A stretch of 64,000 nt of DNA. It comes from Jacaranda mimosifolia. Taxonomy: Eukaryota; Streptophyta; Magnoliopsida; Lamiales; Bignoniaceae. This document shows, piece by piece, positions 22,937 to 35,859 of the stretch. The DNA lies in assembly GCA_018894105.1 (NCBI GenBank), contig CM032129.1, forward strand, positions 14,143,968-14,207,967. Direction: 5' to 3'. Within the stretch, counting starts at the first letter, position 1. Every line of letters starts with the position of its first letter. The position numbers and the translations under genes are program-made. The notes beneath the pieces were generated by a model, which searched no databases, was not told the DNA's origin, and worked only from the letters and a program-made list of their open reading frames with translations.

Positions 22937-23149
22937 CCATGGCAGCCATGCGGTTTGGATGGGATATGGTGGTAGGGGTGGTTTATATATATATTTTATA
23001 TATTTAGAATATATGTATATATGTTTGTATGTATGCATTTTTATTTTTTTAGATTTTTTACTTTTATGTATAAATTTATTTTTTTGCTTGTCTTATTATT
23101 ATTTTTTTTCTATGTTTTTGTTGACATGGCAGGTTGAATTGCCATGTTA

Positions 23150-23348
23150 TTGCCACACAAAAAAGAAGAAAATACAAATATGATGACAGCGCCACGTAGG
23201 ACCGGGTCACTGACATATGAGTTTTAGGCCCAATTTGTCCTCAAATTGTCAAATTTTAAAAGATGGTATACCAATTTTGCGGTCAGAAAAGTTAAAGTTC
23301 TACTTTGCTATGATGGCCAAATTATAGGACCAATTTTGCATTTTTCTC
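23150..23348. repeat. right TIR of the MULE
   Basis: Inverted partner of the left TIR, ending ATTTTTCTC next to the TTTAGAGTA duplication. Confidence 0.8.
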
Positions 23349-23357
23349 TTTAGAGTA

Positions 23358-25244
23358 AGTGTCTCAAAAGTTAAAATTAGACCCATCTTATAACTTGGCA
23401 AAAAAATATATATTAGTAGTTTATCACATCCAATATATGTACTAAAACTTTTATGATAATTTTTTATATAATAATAATATTTTTTATTTATTATAGCAAA
23501 TTTATTTTAATAATTTTAATATATTTATTTAAAATTGTTTTAAATAAAAATTAAAAAATTATGATAAAATGGTAATTGCAGACATAAAATAGATGAATTA
23601 TAAATGATAGTTATTATTAAAATTTAAAAAAAAAAAGTGAAGGTTATTTAGGCAAATAATTCAAACACACACCAAAAAATGAGACATACTTTATTAATAA
23701 TATAAATATAGATATGTACACATATATATTACCAACTGCAATTACAAATGCGTCGTATGATGGATAAAAGTAAGAAAAAAAAAAAATCAATAACATGTTA
23801 ATGAGGCCGGTCCATATCCGTGTGTCACTTTTCCTGGGCTATGTTTACATTATATCTATAGGTTCCAATTCTCAAGTCTGTTCCAGCTTCTCCTTAAAAA
23901 ATGGTCCAGTCCACATAAGAACAAAAAGATCATGGCAATGCTTGGATATATTTTGGAGGAAGAAAATCCTTCTCCCGAACATTTCACACGTTTCGGAGGG
24001 GAATAACGAAAAATAATGAACTTCCCAAAATATCTCTAGAAATGCCAACCCTTATTTCAGAAAAATTCCTTGGACCTTTCGTATTCTTTTTTTCTCCTTT
24101 TATATATGTACATATATTTATTATACATATTTTTATATTATATATACATAAAATATATAATATATAATTCAAAATCTCCTGATTCATCAGACAAAAAGTA
24201 AATTAATTCGACATTAATAGTAAAAAAAATTTCCCAAGGTATAATTAAACATACGAACACTCTCCAAAATATTTTTGTTACCTTTTCAACAAAATATAAA
24301 CTAAAAACATCACACTCTCAATCCTATTTTTAATTCTTCAATTTCACTTTCAAAATTTATTTCACCAAAATATAGAAATCAAAACGTTACAAAACATAAC
24401 CAAACATTCCTCAAGTAATTTTTATCAAACTATCTCTAAATAAATTAGACTGTCGAATGATTAGATTTTCGGTCAAATTTGTCCGGTTCTCAGATGAACT
24501 CTATTCCTTATCTGCTTATCTTCTCGATTTGCATTCCTGAGCAGTATATTATACAATTCGTTCTGTGTTAGAAAATTTTGGTATTCTATAATCTCAAAAG
24601 GTTTTGAATTTAAATTGGACTTCTAGGAACATAATAGCCTATTTTATTAATATCTTTTTATATGCTATGATTTTAAAATTATAATATATAACATCTTAAT
24701 ATATTGAAGAATATAATATATCGTTTCTCAAAAGAAATTATCAGGCATACATGTTCATGCAAATAGACAATAACAATAATAGTAGTAATAAAAGATCTTC
24801 GTATACTTATGAGGCGGAGTTTGGTTAAAATATAGCGCCGGGTTGGGGTTGGGTCCCAGGTGGAATATTAGTCAAAAAAGGCAACCTATTCTTCCAAGTC
24901 CAAGTAATATACTTCTCCTGCAGGAATATTCTTCAAGTGAAAAATAAAAGGATTTATTAGTAGTTTATAGTACTAATTGGGATATCTTCTTTAAGTTTCC
25001 CTATTACCTATTAGAGATGATATAATATGAATTTCTAATTGAACTTACTATACTGGAGTTGGTCATATGTCACTATCACTTAAATTTTAGCTCTGCAGCA
25101 TTTTCCTAAAGGGCAAAAAAAAGAAAAAAAAAAAAAGACCAAAAATGGAGTGACTTTGTCCAAATATTTATAACAACTTCATTCATAATTTCTTAATAAT
25201 AACGGAGCCTTAATTAACAAATGAATGCATTGTAATTGTTATAA
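23358..25244. other. AT-rich intergenic DNA, no gene seen
   Basis: Mostly AT-rich with short frames that show no protein-family features. A less AT-rich patch at about 23790-24010 and another at 24800-24900 carry no recognizable motif. No LTR pairs or TIRs found. Confidence 0.5.
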
Positions 25245-26256
25245 TAGATGGGAATGTCAATGGATATCAAAAATCCATTTACCATTGTTTTTATATTCAT
25301 TTATACAAATTATTATTCATATCCATTTAAAATAAATATCGTTCGTATTTGATTAGTAAATATTCGATTGTAAATGAACACAAATACGATATTTGTATAT
25401 TCGATCCATTTAATATTCACTCCAAATATATATTTTTTGAATATATCCATTACGTATTCTTTTATTTACAATTTAGCTATATCTATTATTTCTATCCAAG
25501 AAATAATATTTAAAAAAAATTACTACATATAATATATTCCAATCTTCATGTGTTTTAAATATAATAAATTATATTTAAAAAATTATCGTATATAATATAT
25601 TATTATACATAATTATTATTTTTTAATAAAAATATCATAACCTGTATATATATATATATATATGTATATGTATAAACTATAATTGAAGAATTGGAAAAAA
25701 AATAATAAATTTAAAAAATTCTATTAATAATAAGAAAAAGAATTGAAGAATCAATATATGAAAGACGAAGTTAATCAACATAAATTATTGTTGGTTGACT
25801 TTATAATTAATATACTTAATTATTTATTATTACTGCTAATACTTAATTGTAAAGTCAATGATTAATTAAAATTGTGCTATTTGTTTGATTGCTTTACTTT
25901 TAATGAAATTGTATAGTTCATTCTATTAGAAAAAATATGTGTTTTATTATAGTTTAACATATTTAAATATTCGAATATTCGTCCATGGATATTTAAATAA
26001 TACAATTAAATACGAATACTCAAAAAATAATAATTGAATTCAAATACGGATAATTTTAATCAGATATAAATGTACCTGAACAATTATAATCAAATATGGA
26101 TATATTTGAATTCAATTAATAGCTATAAGATATGAATTCATATATCATTACATAAATATCCATTAGATAAGATACAAATGAGACATTTGAAAAATTAATC
26201 AAATATGGATATGAAAACACTGTATTCGATCCGCTTAATATCCGTTTAAACCTCTA
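25245..26256. mobile_element. candidate non-autonomous hAT-like element
   Basis: The left end begins TAGATGGGAATGTCAATGG and the right end, reverse-complemented, begins TAGAGGTTTAAACGGATATT. Both lead into GGATAT and CATATCCAT motifs in matching order, so the terminal regions look inverted. The interior is AT-rich and non-coding and includes a TA microsatellite at about 25644-25662. I could not find a convincing 8-bp duplication, so the ends and the class remain uncertain. Confidence 0.42.
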
Positions 26257-28944
26257 ATAATATGAAATCAAATTATTTAAATTTTTTATTATTTCACTAA
26301 GTTGGTTTTTCATTTTAAAATTTTGATATTATTAAATTTTCAAAATTCAAAATCAATTTTTTTAATTGGTGCAATTTTTATTTAATATAAGCATATTTAT
26401 ATTGTAGCTGACAAAATAATTAAGTTGACCATTGGTAAAAGAATATTTATTTAAATTTAATATGAGATAGTCTAACCATAAAATGGCAAACTAAAACACA
26501 AATATGATTAATTTGTTTTGGAGAAACATAGAAAATGAAATTATTTGTTTGGAATTGTTTTGCAAGAGTTAAATTTGCTGTAAATGTCAAATCAATTATT
26601 TTTTTTATTGAATTTGTAGAGTGAAATTATATTTTTAAATTTAATAAATGTGTATATATATATATGAATGATTAATGTATGTATGTATATATTTGTAATG
26701 ATTGATATATGATTGTGGTGGAATGATGTGTGATTAATTGCTAAAATTTAAAGTTACTTTATAATATTTTATGATTAAGAAAATTATATGACCTAATAAT
26801 TTGATGAAATGAATAAAATTTATGAAATCAAAACAACAATTTAATTGTAAAATTTTATCTAATGATAATTAAGCAAAAGAAAATTATTAAACGTATTATT
26901 ATGCACTATTAATTAAATAAGTTTTTTAAAATTTCTATCATTAATAATAATAATAGTAATTAATTAAGTAATATTTGAAATAATTAATGTAAATATTATT
27001 AAATGAAAAATAGATATAAATCTTAGTATAAAAATTATTAAATAAAAAAATAACTAAAATAATAAAATTATATATAAACTATTAAATAAAATAACCAAAT
27101 TATTTAATATACTTAACATATTTACTTTGTAATTAGTAAATAGTGCATAGAATTATAAACTAATTATTGGTTAATAATGTATTTCATTCAAAAATAGAAA
27201 AATGAATAGAATAATATTTTTAAATTATAATTAATTTTTTAAATATTTTGGATGATTATTTTAATTTATTTGATTAATATTTTATTGAATATTTTAGATC
27301 ATTTAAAAACTTATCACACTATATTAAATTTTTTGGTTAAATTTATAACTAAATGCACCAAAAAAATAGAAAAACTTTTAATTTCTAAAATTTTAATATT
27401 TTTATATATGTACATATGTGTGTGTGTGTGTGTAAAAGAGTGAAGTGAATTGTGAAAGTGAGAAGTGAATAAGTGATGCGAAAGATAGTGTGAGAAAATA
27501 AGGGAGTAGGTATATATATATATTTATTTATTTATTTATTGTTTTTTGCTTTTGGGAGTATTTTGAGTATAAAAAGGTGTTTTGAAAGTTAAAATTAGAT
27601 AATGTAGTGACTTGTTTATTATTATTTTGAGAGTTCGAAATTTTTTTGAAAAAATACAACCAAACATAGTGTAGGATTAATTGTCATTGCTTTCTTCCTT
27701 CCTATGATTTTACTTATTTTTTTTTTTTTTTATTTTATCATTTTTCTTTTGCTATTAAAATCATTGAAACATACTTCCAAGTTTGGAATTGTTTTCAGAG
27801 AAAGAAGAATGAAAAAACAAAACAAATATATTCTTCCATATACATTTTTTTCTTCTAAAACAATATTAAAAATTTTAATTATTTTAAATCATTGAACTAA
27901 CTAAAACTATATAAATTTATATTTTTCATTCATTATTTTAGTATATATATTTTACTTTTGTATCACTACAAAAATAGTATGTAATCATATTAAAATTTGA
28001 TGTGACACAACTAATTGAACAGTATAAAAAGACATTTATAATAAAACTTAATTTTCCTTTAAAATAAAATCAAACATATATAACTTGGTTTTCAACATAT
28101 TCTTTCAACAATTTTTCATCTCCACCACCAAAAATATATTCTTTTCAAACTATTATGTGAATCCTCAAACTAAATCCACGTACATTTGCAAAAGATTCTT
28201 CCAGCATTGTAATAAATGGACTGATTAAAGCAGTACAACATGCTATTCACATTTCCAACTGTTCAAGCCCTGTACGACTTGTGGATCACACTGAAACTTA
28301 GCCACATTAAATTGGTTTGACTAAAATGAAAGGTAAGATATACGTCCAACGCACTACATATTTTAAGTTTTATTAATCTTTGATATAAATATTTGATAAG
28401 TATTAATTGAAAGAAGAATATTAATGATATAGTTAAACACGATCTGGAGTTATTTACAAAAAAAAAAAAAAAAAAAAAAAAAAGATAGTTTATATATCGA
28501 GGAAAAAACAAATGTCAATTGGGATACTTTAATTTAAATTTATATTTATCTCTTCAAAAAAACAAATGATTTATTTGTCTTTTGGCAAAAATTGACAAGC
28601 TTTCGAATTTGTACCATATATAAAGCCTTATCCTATGGTAGGTCCTATCACAACAACCTTCTTGAACTTTGTCTACAATGCAAATGAACCTGTTTTAGTT
28701 CATTGAAAACTAAAATGGTAGCAATATCCAAAACATTCAAAGGCACTTTTAACATTCAAATAAGCATGTCACATGTAAACTCAAATGTTTAAGTCCAAAC
28801 TTAATTGGTGGCAATACCCATAACTCTAAATTCAAATGTGGATTTATTATAACTCTTCTACTTCTTTTCTTTTCCCTCTCATTATAAGAAAATTTTCAAA
28901 TCTACAAAATTAAAATAAGAAAAATCGTATTGCTAAGGTATAGA
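26257..28944. other. AT-rich intergenic DNA with simple repeats
   Basis: No gene seen. Contains a (TG)n run at 27417-27433, TATA and TTTA runs at 27510-27540, and a 25-base poly(A) at 28459-28483. A CACTACAAAAA sequence near 27963 resembles a CACTA terminus, but no partner end was found. Confidence 0.5.
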
Positions 28945-29651
28945 TGCAATCTCTAATTTGGACCCTCTGATTCTTCTTTTCAAAAACAAAAATTTGGGAC
29001 TTGAACCTTTGTAGGTGGAATTTAATATTTTAATCGAAAGCTAGATTGTCTTTTAATGGCGTTAATTGAAGGATTTGGCATTGTAATTTCGAATCAAATG
29101 CCATAATTTGACGCACTTTGAGATAATGCCTTGAATGTATGTCTTAATTACCTTGATATACACTAAGTGCACTTTGATGTATAACTTAATGGTACACCTA
29201 GAAGGCCATGATGTACACCTTAAATATCATGCATCTTCTTAAATTTGATTGAGAGAACTGGAACCTCCTCCATTGTCTTGCTTGTTTGATGTAGAATTAT
29301 GTTGCTGTTGTCTTTGACTTCTTAAATACCTCTCCTTTTTATACTTATAGTTTGGGAGCTTTTGCTATAATCATTTGATGAAGTAATACGATCTGATTGG
29401 TTCTCTATGATTTGATTGGTATTTCTTTCCTTAATTACAAGAGTTGGTTTAGATTACTAAAATATCACCATTTGCTTCCTTCTTTTTGGCAATATGTTAT
29501 TAGATCACCTCAAACACCTCTACTTAATGTATGGAAATATTCGATTTATTCATCAATTAAATATTTTATTTAATCTTAGGATTTGAATTGAGTAATTCCA
29601 ATATATAAATACAAAATTGATGAATTAGGCAATAAATTTATCATGTCTACA
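28945..29651 (-). repeat. 3' LTR of the gag-only element
   Basis: The left part matches 32046-32480 (for example AACCTCCTC, GAATTATGTT). The right part matches 52915-53158 (for example ATGATTTGATTGGTAT, ATTAAATATTTTATTTAATC). The left boundary is approximate. Confidence 0.65.
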
Positions 29652-29762
29652 AATGCTACTCGAGACTTGTTCACTTGCATTCATCTTCATAGATGGAAAG
29701 TAAATGAATCTCAAAATGATTCATTCAAAGAATCAAGTCACAGTGACTTATTTGAAATATAT

Positions 29763-30068
29763 AGATAGTTTGAACTCATATCAGAGAGTTCTTTAATTTT
29801 AAATTATAAATAGTTTATACTCATATGAAGGAGTCTTTATTTTGAACTTGAATTTTGTTGATAGTTTATACTCATGCCAAGGAGTTTTTGATATGAACTT
29901 GAAATTTTCATAGATAGTTTATACTCATATCAAAGAGTCTTCATTTGAATTTGTAAATAGTTTATACTCGTATCAAACAGTCTTTATTTAAATTTATAGA
30001 TAGTTATACTCATATTAAAGAGTTCTCATTTGAATTCGAAGATAGTTTTACTCATATTAAGGAGTTTT
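29763..30068. repeat. tandem array, ~42-57-bp monomers
   Basis: At least seven head-to-tail copies of a unit resembling GATAGTTTATACTCATATCA followed by an A/G-rich AGAGT and TTTATTTGAA stretch. Unit length varies between about 42 and 57 bp. The array is interrupted by the small DNA element at 30078-30607 and weaker copies resume at 30608-30720. It lies between gag and the 3' LTR, where Tat-lineage elements are known to harbour variable tandem repeats. Confidence 0.8.
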
Positions 30069-30077
30069 TTTTTTTTT

Positions 30078-30607
30078 GAGATAAAGATACTTTACCATCC
30101 GAACTTTGTGCGTTTTTAAACTTTGCTAGCTAAATTTTTTTGGTGATATTTTACCATCTGAACTATACTTTTTCTTTCACCTTGCCATACATAAACCAAT
30201 TTTGGCAAAATATATTTCATGGTATTCCATTACAGGAGCGACTAGGTGTTCTCATAAGATATTTTTTTATCACTTTATTAAAAGACAACCTATTTAAACT
30301 TGAATTATCACGAGTATGCACCTGAAAGTACATTGAGAAAAGTTCATTGTATTTTGTGATTTAACAAGGTTACACCAGGGAGATAACTGTTATATCCATA
30401 AAATTAGAAGATTTGACAGTAATACATGAAAAATGAGGCTCCTGGCATTGATGTGATGAAGTTTTTCTATAATATTCCACCAGAATTTGTTCGTATATGG
30501 TACGGTGAAAAAAAAGTGTCGTTTGGATGGTAAAGTGTCTCAAAAAAAAGTTTAGTTAGTAATGTGTAAAATCTCGTATAGTTCGGATGAGAATATATTT
30601 TTATCCC
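30078..30607. mobile_element. MULE-like MITE (530 bp) inside the tandem array
   Basis: The left end GAGATAAAGATACTTTACC and the right end, reverse-complemented, GGGATAAAAATATATTCTC start TIRs in which CATCCGAACT, ATTTT and ACCATC blocks follow in the same order on both sides. The 9 bases on either side (T-run at left, CTTTTATTT at right) agree at seven positions, compatible with a MULE-type duplication. No coding capacity. Confidence 0.65.
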
Positions 30608-31077
30608 CTTTTATTTGAATTTGCCAAGTGATATGTATTCATAATCAAAGAGTTCTTTTTTTAATTTACTTGAACATATTAATAATTTATATTCATATCA
30701 CGTAATCTATAGTTAGAGATTTAATTTGAAGATTCCAGACAATTTAAGTTCTTATCTAAGAGTATTACTGTTATCAAAGAGCACTGAGATTTGGAGACCA
30801 ACATCTTTAACATCTTTATTAGTGTTGCCATTTTTTGAATATTCTTGTTCATCAAGATTCATGCTCATCTCAATGTTATGTGCATGAGTTGACAATTTTT
30901 CAAAAGTTTTTAACACAATCCGTTAAAATATGTAGTAAAATCTCTAATATATTCCTTGGATGCACATCTCAACTACAAAAGTTTCAGATAGAACCATCTT
31001 TATAATTAAGGCTCAAATTCTCCAATGATTAATATAGTTGATTTTTGTTTTTCCTTCATTGACAACAATCAGCAAGT

Positions 31078-31775
31078 TTAATTATTTTGGTATTCTTGGT
31101 TGTTGTAAAATTGATTTAAGAATTCTTGTTTCAGTTGCATCCAGCTATCAACTGAGCCTACTCCCAAGTTAGTATACCAATCAAAGGCATTTTTCCTAAA
31201 TGACCAAATAAATTGTTTAACAAAGTAGCCACCATATGTTCCAGTACAAGTCTTCATAAAATGGGCCATGTGTTGCTTTAGGTCACCCTTATCGTTAAAT
31301 TGCTAAAACTTTGGAGGTTAGTAACTTATTGGCATCTTCAAATCACCAATTCATTAAGTGTATAATTTAGAATAAGTCAAATACGATTTGGAGCTCATAT
31401 TGAAATTGTATGTGATTGCCTCTATAATAAACTCATTCAGTTAGTTGGTAGGAATCAATCTATCAAATGAAACTTATAGTTCTTTAGTTGAAGACTTCTC
31501 ATTTTCACTTGGTTGTTGCTTTGTACATGTCTTAGCTTCATCATGAACCTCAACTCACTTTTCCATTATGCGATCGGCATCAACATTCTCCACCTTATTA
31601 ATCAATGACGCGATTTAAGAGTTTTGCTTTTTAACATGCTTTGCGAGCCCCTTAATGGCCATCGCCATATTTGCAATTTATTCTCCATTAAGTGGTTTGC
31701 ATTATTGTGATTGGTGTGATTTCATAATTTGAGCTTGTAGAAGATTCTTGAGTTGTAGTTGATTTTTGTTTTGCC
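31078..31775 (-). pseudogene. retrotransposon gag (Ty3/gypsy type), decayed
   Basis: The 63-codon frame at 31078-31269 has the Gag core pattern: AFDWYTNLGVGSVDSW, then QLKQEFLNQFY, a motif common in plant gypsy Gag (WY..L...SI.SW..L...F...FY). Upstream on the minus strand, 31500-31690 translates as a charged, probably coiled-coil segment, and an ATG near 31775 is the likely start. Stops and frameshifts separate these parts. No zinc knuckle or pol follows; the sequence passes straight into the tandem array. Confidence 0.72.
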
Positions 31776-32045
31776 ATTTTTTTAGTGAAAATTTCATGGA
31801 AATGTGGAAGCACCATTTTTCTTGTACCCCCATGCTTTGTGTTGAAGAAATGGATATACAAGCTTAATTTGATAAATTTAAAATTTATGAGATTGAAGAA
31901 ATTATCTCCAGTTGGACTTCAAAACTTGATTTTTGAAGCGAATAAATGAGAAGCAAGAATTTATAACACAATTTTTGAGTATGCAAAATAAAAATTACAA
32001 GACAAGAAAAATATTACAATTTGAAATTGATAAAATTTGATCAAT

Positions 32046-32480
32046 TGTGGAGATAATCTATAATTTGGATCGTTTGACTCTTCGCTTCAAAAATAAGAAT
32101 CTGGAACCTCAGATTTTGGGATGGAAATTTATTTTTTTAATCTCCTTCAAAGTTGACTTTTCCTTCAATAACGTCAATTCAAGGACTTTTCCCTATAACT
32201 TTGAATCAAATGTTATGATTTAATGAGTTATGCGACAACGCCTTGAATACCTTGACGACATGCCTTAAACAACTTGATTTATACTTCGAATGGATTGAGG
32301 CATGCCTTAGTGATATGCTTGAAACTTCTTGATGTATAAACTAAACATCGTTGATCTTCTCGAATTTGATTAAAAAAAATTGAGGAACCTCCTCTAATAT
32401 CTCTCTTGTTTTTATATGGAATTATGTTATTGTAGTCTTTAGCTTTTTGGATAGCATCCCTATTCACACTTGTAGGTTAG
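32046..32480 (-). repeat. 5' LTR of the gag-only element, inner part
   Basis: Colinear with the left part of 28945-29651; it stops at the copia insertion and resumes at 52915. Confidence 0.65.
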
Positions 32481-32485
32481 GAAAT

Positions 32486-32689
32486 TATTGCAGTTTCCTT
32501 ATGGTCATAAAATATCTTCTATATTTGTTATATTATCATTATAGGATCTATATATTAGGTAGTATAATATTTGATTATGATTTTCAGGTATGATTCTTGT
32601 GTTATGTTCTGTTTTGTTACTTGTATATATTTGATGTTTACAAGTGAATGAATTGAAGTTGAATGTTCCTACTCAAACCAATTTTCTCA
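32486..32689 (+). repeat. 5' LTR of the copia element
   Basis: 204 bp; the first TG has become TA. It keeps about 27 bp near 32551-32577 that the 3' LTR lacks. Confidence 0.88.
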
Positions 32690-32702
32690 TGGAACTAGAG
32701 CC
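32690..32702 (+). other. primer-binding site of the copia element
   Basis: TGGAACTAGAGCC directly follows the LTR and matches the initiator-Met site at 10 of 13 positions. Confidence 0.65.
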
Positions 32703-33923
32703 ATAAAACCAAGCAAAAGCCAATAGCAATATCCCTATCATTTAACAATCTCATTGATATGAGTCGCCATATATTCTCCACCCTTCAAATCATCCAAGAT
32801 TGGTATTTAATACAATACCATTGTAATGCCCTGACCGGGAGGCACCTGCTTTCGGCCGAGGTGCTACTCAACAATACCACATAAGTCTTCTTTACAAGAG
32901 AAAATACATTTCTCAAAAATCCAAAATATTTAATTTCTACAACGACCTTCATCGGATGTTCTAGTCTGAATCGAAATATGCACTTCTATCACCCTCATTG
33001 CCTCATGTGTGGCCTAGGTTAGTTCATCTTCGTCACTTGTTCTTATATGGGATAAAGAACGGAGAGCAATAATAAAACAACATAAGTCCGAATGACTTAG
33101 TGAGATAGTTTAGCAATAACAACCAAGTAACAATTTCACAATTATTATATAAGAGACAAATAGAGATATAATATTCTCAGGAGTTGTGAGAGAAGGTTTT
33201 AGTCAAAATTTAGAGCGATCCATCTCACCACCGTCTCATACCAGTGATGAGACTTCACATATTTACTATCTCTCACAGAGGAATTTTAAATCACGATTAC
33301 GACCACAAGGGGTCGACATATCACTTGAACAATCACTGAGTTTGAGTCAAATACTCAAGTTTTGAAATATAAAGTAAAATTAATAACCACTTTCACACTT
33401 TTGCTATTGATGGTTCTCCTACCTTATCACTCCACTTTCAGAAACACAAAAACCCTTATTCCTCTAAAGTACCAAGTGATCGGCTCGGACACTTAATCAC
33501 TCACTAGGCATGGCTAACCGCATGCCTGATCCCACTCATAGACGGCTACCTCCAGCTTACTATGAGTAAGGATTTTATGTACACTTTGTATGGGTATCAG
33601 TCGAAAGATCAATTATTGTCGCTTCATTCTGTCCGGTCGTCTTTTGCAACTGATCCCAGGGCCCACCCCCAAGGGTATTAAACACTTTCACTATTATCGC
33701 TTAACATGTCCAACATCATTTCGCTGAACACATCAAGTCACCATGTTAACACGAAATCACTAATTCAGTACTAGGCTGGTTTCAAGATAGACGTGGTGGC
33801 GATAAAACATACATTTCAAAATCACTTTTTAGCTTCCTCAACACAATCACCAATTTTAGATAAAGCGACATTAATTAGTATCAATAAAAGCGCTCAGTAT
33901 AAGAGGGCTATGTGGAGTACTAT

Positions 33924-34801
33924 TGTAATGGCCCAAAGAATAATAAAAATTAATAATAACAAATTAATTTATTAACTTAAATAAGTAATGACAATTAGTG
34001 GACTATTATTCTTTGAATTATGGTTATAAGTTACAAGTGGAATATGAAGGGGTAAACCTTAAGAATGAGGAAGATAGTGGGTATTAATCATGAAATGGTG
34101 GGGGAATATAGAGTAATAACCTATTTATTCAAGTATATATAGAGGTGTATCTTATTTAAGAATGGGAAGAGTGGTGTATTGTTGAGAGATAGTGGGAATT
34201 AATTTATAAGTTACAAAATTGCCTATATATATGTTGGGAATATGTGGAAACATACATATCTTATGAGGTTAGAAAATTTTAGAAGAGGAAGAGAAAGTAT
34301 TGGAGAAAGAATTAGGAAAGGAAGATTCTTGAAGAGTGTTTTTACTTAGTTTTATAAGAATTTGCAAGGTGAGTGTTTTACTTATGTTTAAGGTTTGAAA
34401 TGTTCACAATCCTTAATATGAAAATATGTTTTGCATAGCCATGTTGACTATAACACTTTGCTATATGATATGAAATCTATACGATATGAATCTTTGAATA
34501 CGCCGTCTCGAAACTAGTCTTGAATATTTTGTGAATTTTGATATGGCGGTAGTTTGTCCACAGATTTTTAGGTGTTATAGTCTCATGGTCATGTTAATTA
34601 TAAGGTATTTTGAATATTTTGCATCTTATATATATGAAAAATGCTTGCTGGGTTTTCGAGCTCAATCTTTTTGTTGACATTTTCAGATATGGAGGAGAAT
34701 TAGCAAGGTCAAGAGATAAGGAGCAATTCAAGTTGTAGTCTTTTATTGATTTAATTTATGTATAAAAATCCTATTTTATTTTATTAAGTTGGGGTATGAC
34801 A
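33924..34801 (+). mobile_element. solo LTR (878 bp) nested in the long solo LTR
   Basis: Begins TGTAATGGCC and ends GGTATGACA, flanked by perfect ACTAT pentamers (33919-33923 and 34802-34806). Sequence on both sides continues the surrounding LTR. A TATATATAGAGG box near 34134 suggests plus orientation. No coding content; the parent family is not otherwise seen in the window. Confidence 0.88.
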
Positions 34802-35859
34802 ACTATTTTTTATAAACAGATTATTTTGTCAAAACTCGTTTACATACTCGAAACTCAAGTAGGTATAATTCAAGAATCAGTAAAGAGGAACAAAGTGACT
34901 ATCAAGAGTATCATGGGAATCAATGATTGGTGAGGATTATAGAATAACCAAACAGCATCGATTGAGTCTCAGCACAATCAAAATCAAACAATAAAGATGT
35001 AATAGCAATGATATATGTTATTTCCCTAGCAACGAAAGCTAATGTAACTCACCTGGAAAATGCAGAGGAATTCTTAATTGTATGGTCACTCAGGTTCTGA
35101 CTTCTTAGTCAAACCGAGCACTGTCATAAGATAACTCAAGTTATCCTTCTGTCAACCCTTCTGAATCCTAACTATAAATATAGTTAATATCTTTATCAAA
35201 CTTAAGGTTATTTTGACACTCGAGTTCAATTATATCTTATCTTATGTGGCCTTGATCCTCCAACTACATGATACTTCAATATTACAAGATCTTACCTACT
35301 CGAGCCCATTCAATCTTGCTTTATCATCTTAAAGTTTTAACCATCTTAATGACTTCACATGCTCGCGCCAACTCAATTCTCTAATTATCCCCAATAACCC
35401 TATTTGCCACTCCACTTATCTTATAGTCAAGTAATAGGGGGCCAGGTTCCTAAACCAACTGGGTTTTCATGAGTTCATCAGGTTAATGGTCTGATAATTC
35501 ACTTTCATTTCAGTACTTATATAACTTAATCTTTAGATGAAGCTTAACTATACTTTGTTCACAACACACCACATTGTCAAGTCTAAGAATACAACTTTGA
35601 ACCAATCTTTCTTAATCAACCAAACTTAGAATTAGAATCCATTTTTGTTCACGACTTACAGAATCACTCATCATCTCAATTGAAATTATAATTCGATACT
35701 CTTAATTCAATACATATCGAATTAGAATTCATAAAAATCAATTGCATTAACACTCGACATGAAATTTACCCAATTGGATCGCACTGAGATCCAATCGCAA
35801 GTTGAGAATAGCCTAAACGAGCCCGAGATCAAATCCTGCACAAACTACATGAACACCAC

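Larger units (their letters stand above)
15792..23348. mobile_element. Mutator-like (MULE) element with a nested gypsy element
   Basis: The left end starts GGGAAAAATATAAAATTGG; the right end, reverse-complemented, starts GAGAAAAATGCAAAATTGG, and similarity continues for roughly 200 bp inward. A perfect 9-bp target duplication, TTTAGAGTA, flanks it (15783-15791 and 23349-23357). Long TIRs with 9-bp duplications are characteristic of MULEs. Without the nested gypsy element (16973-22936) and its duplicated pentamer the MULE is about 1.6 kb. It has no transposase frame, so it is non-autonomous. Its interior is AT-rich except for a GC-rich patch at 16730-16972 plus 22942-22985, which could be captured sequence. 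Confidence 0.85.

Noticed and set aside
23795..24016. A 73-codon frame in less AT-rich intergenic DNA
   Set aside because: No recognizable domain, no splice or promoter context; short open frames of this size are expected by chance.
25245..26256. Possible stem of a foldback element or hairpin RNA gene
   Set aside because: The terminal similarity is inverted but imperfect and the interior does not pair; a decayed DNA transposon is simpler.
27963..27973. CACTACAAAAA, like a CACTA-transposon end
   Set aside because: No inverted partner or 3-bp target duplication found, and such AT-rich 11-mers arise by chance.
28459..28483. Poly(A) run as a possible LINE or processed-gene tail
   Set aside because: No coding remnant or target duplication is seen on either side; it looks like a simple homopolymer.
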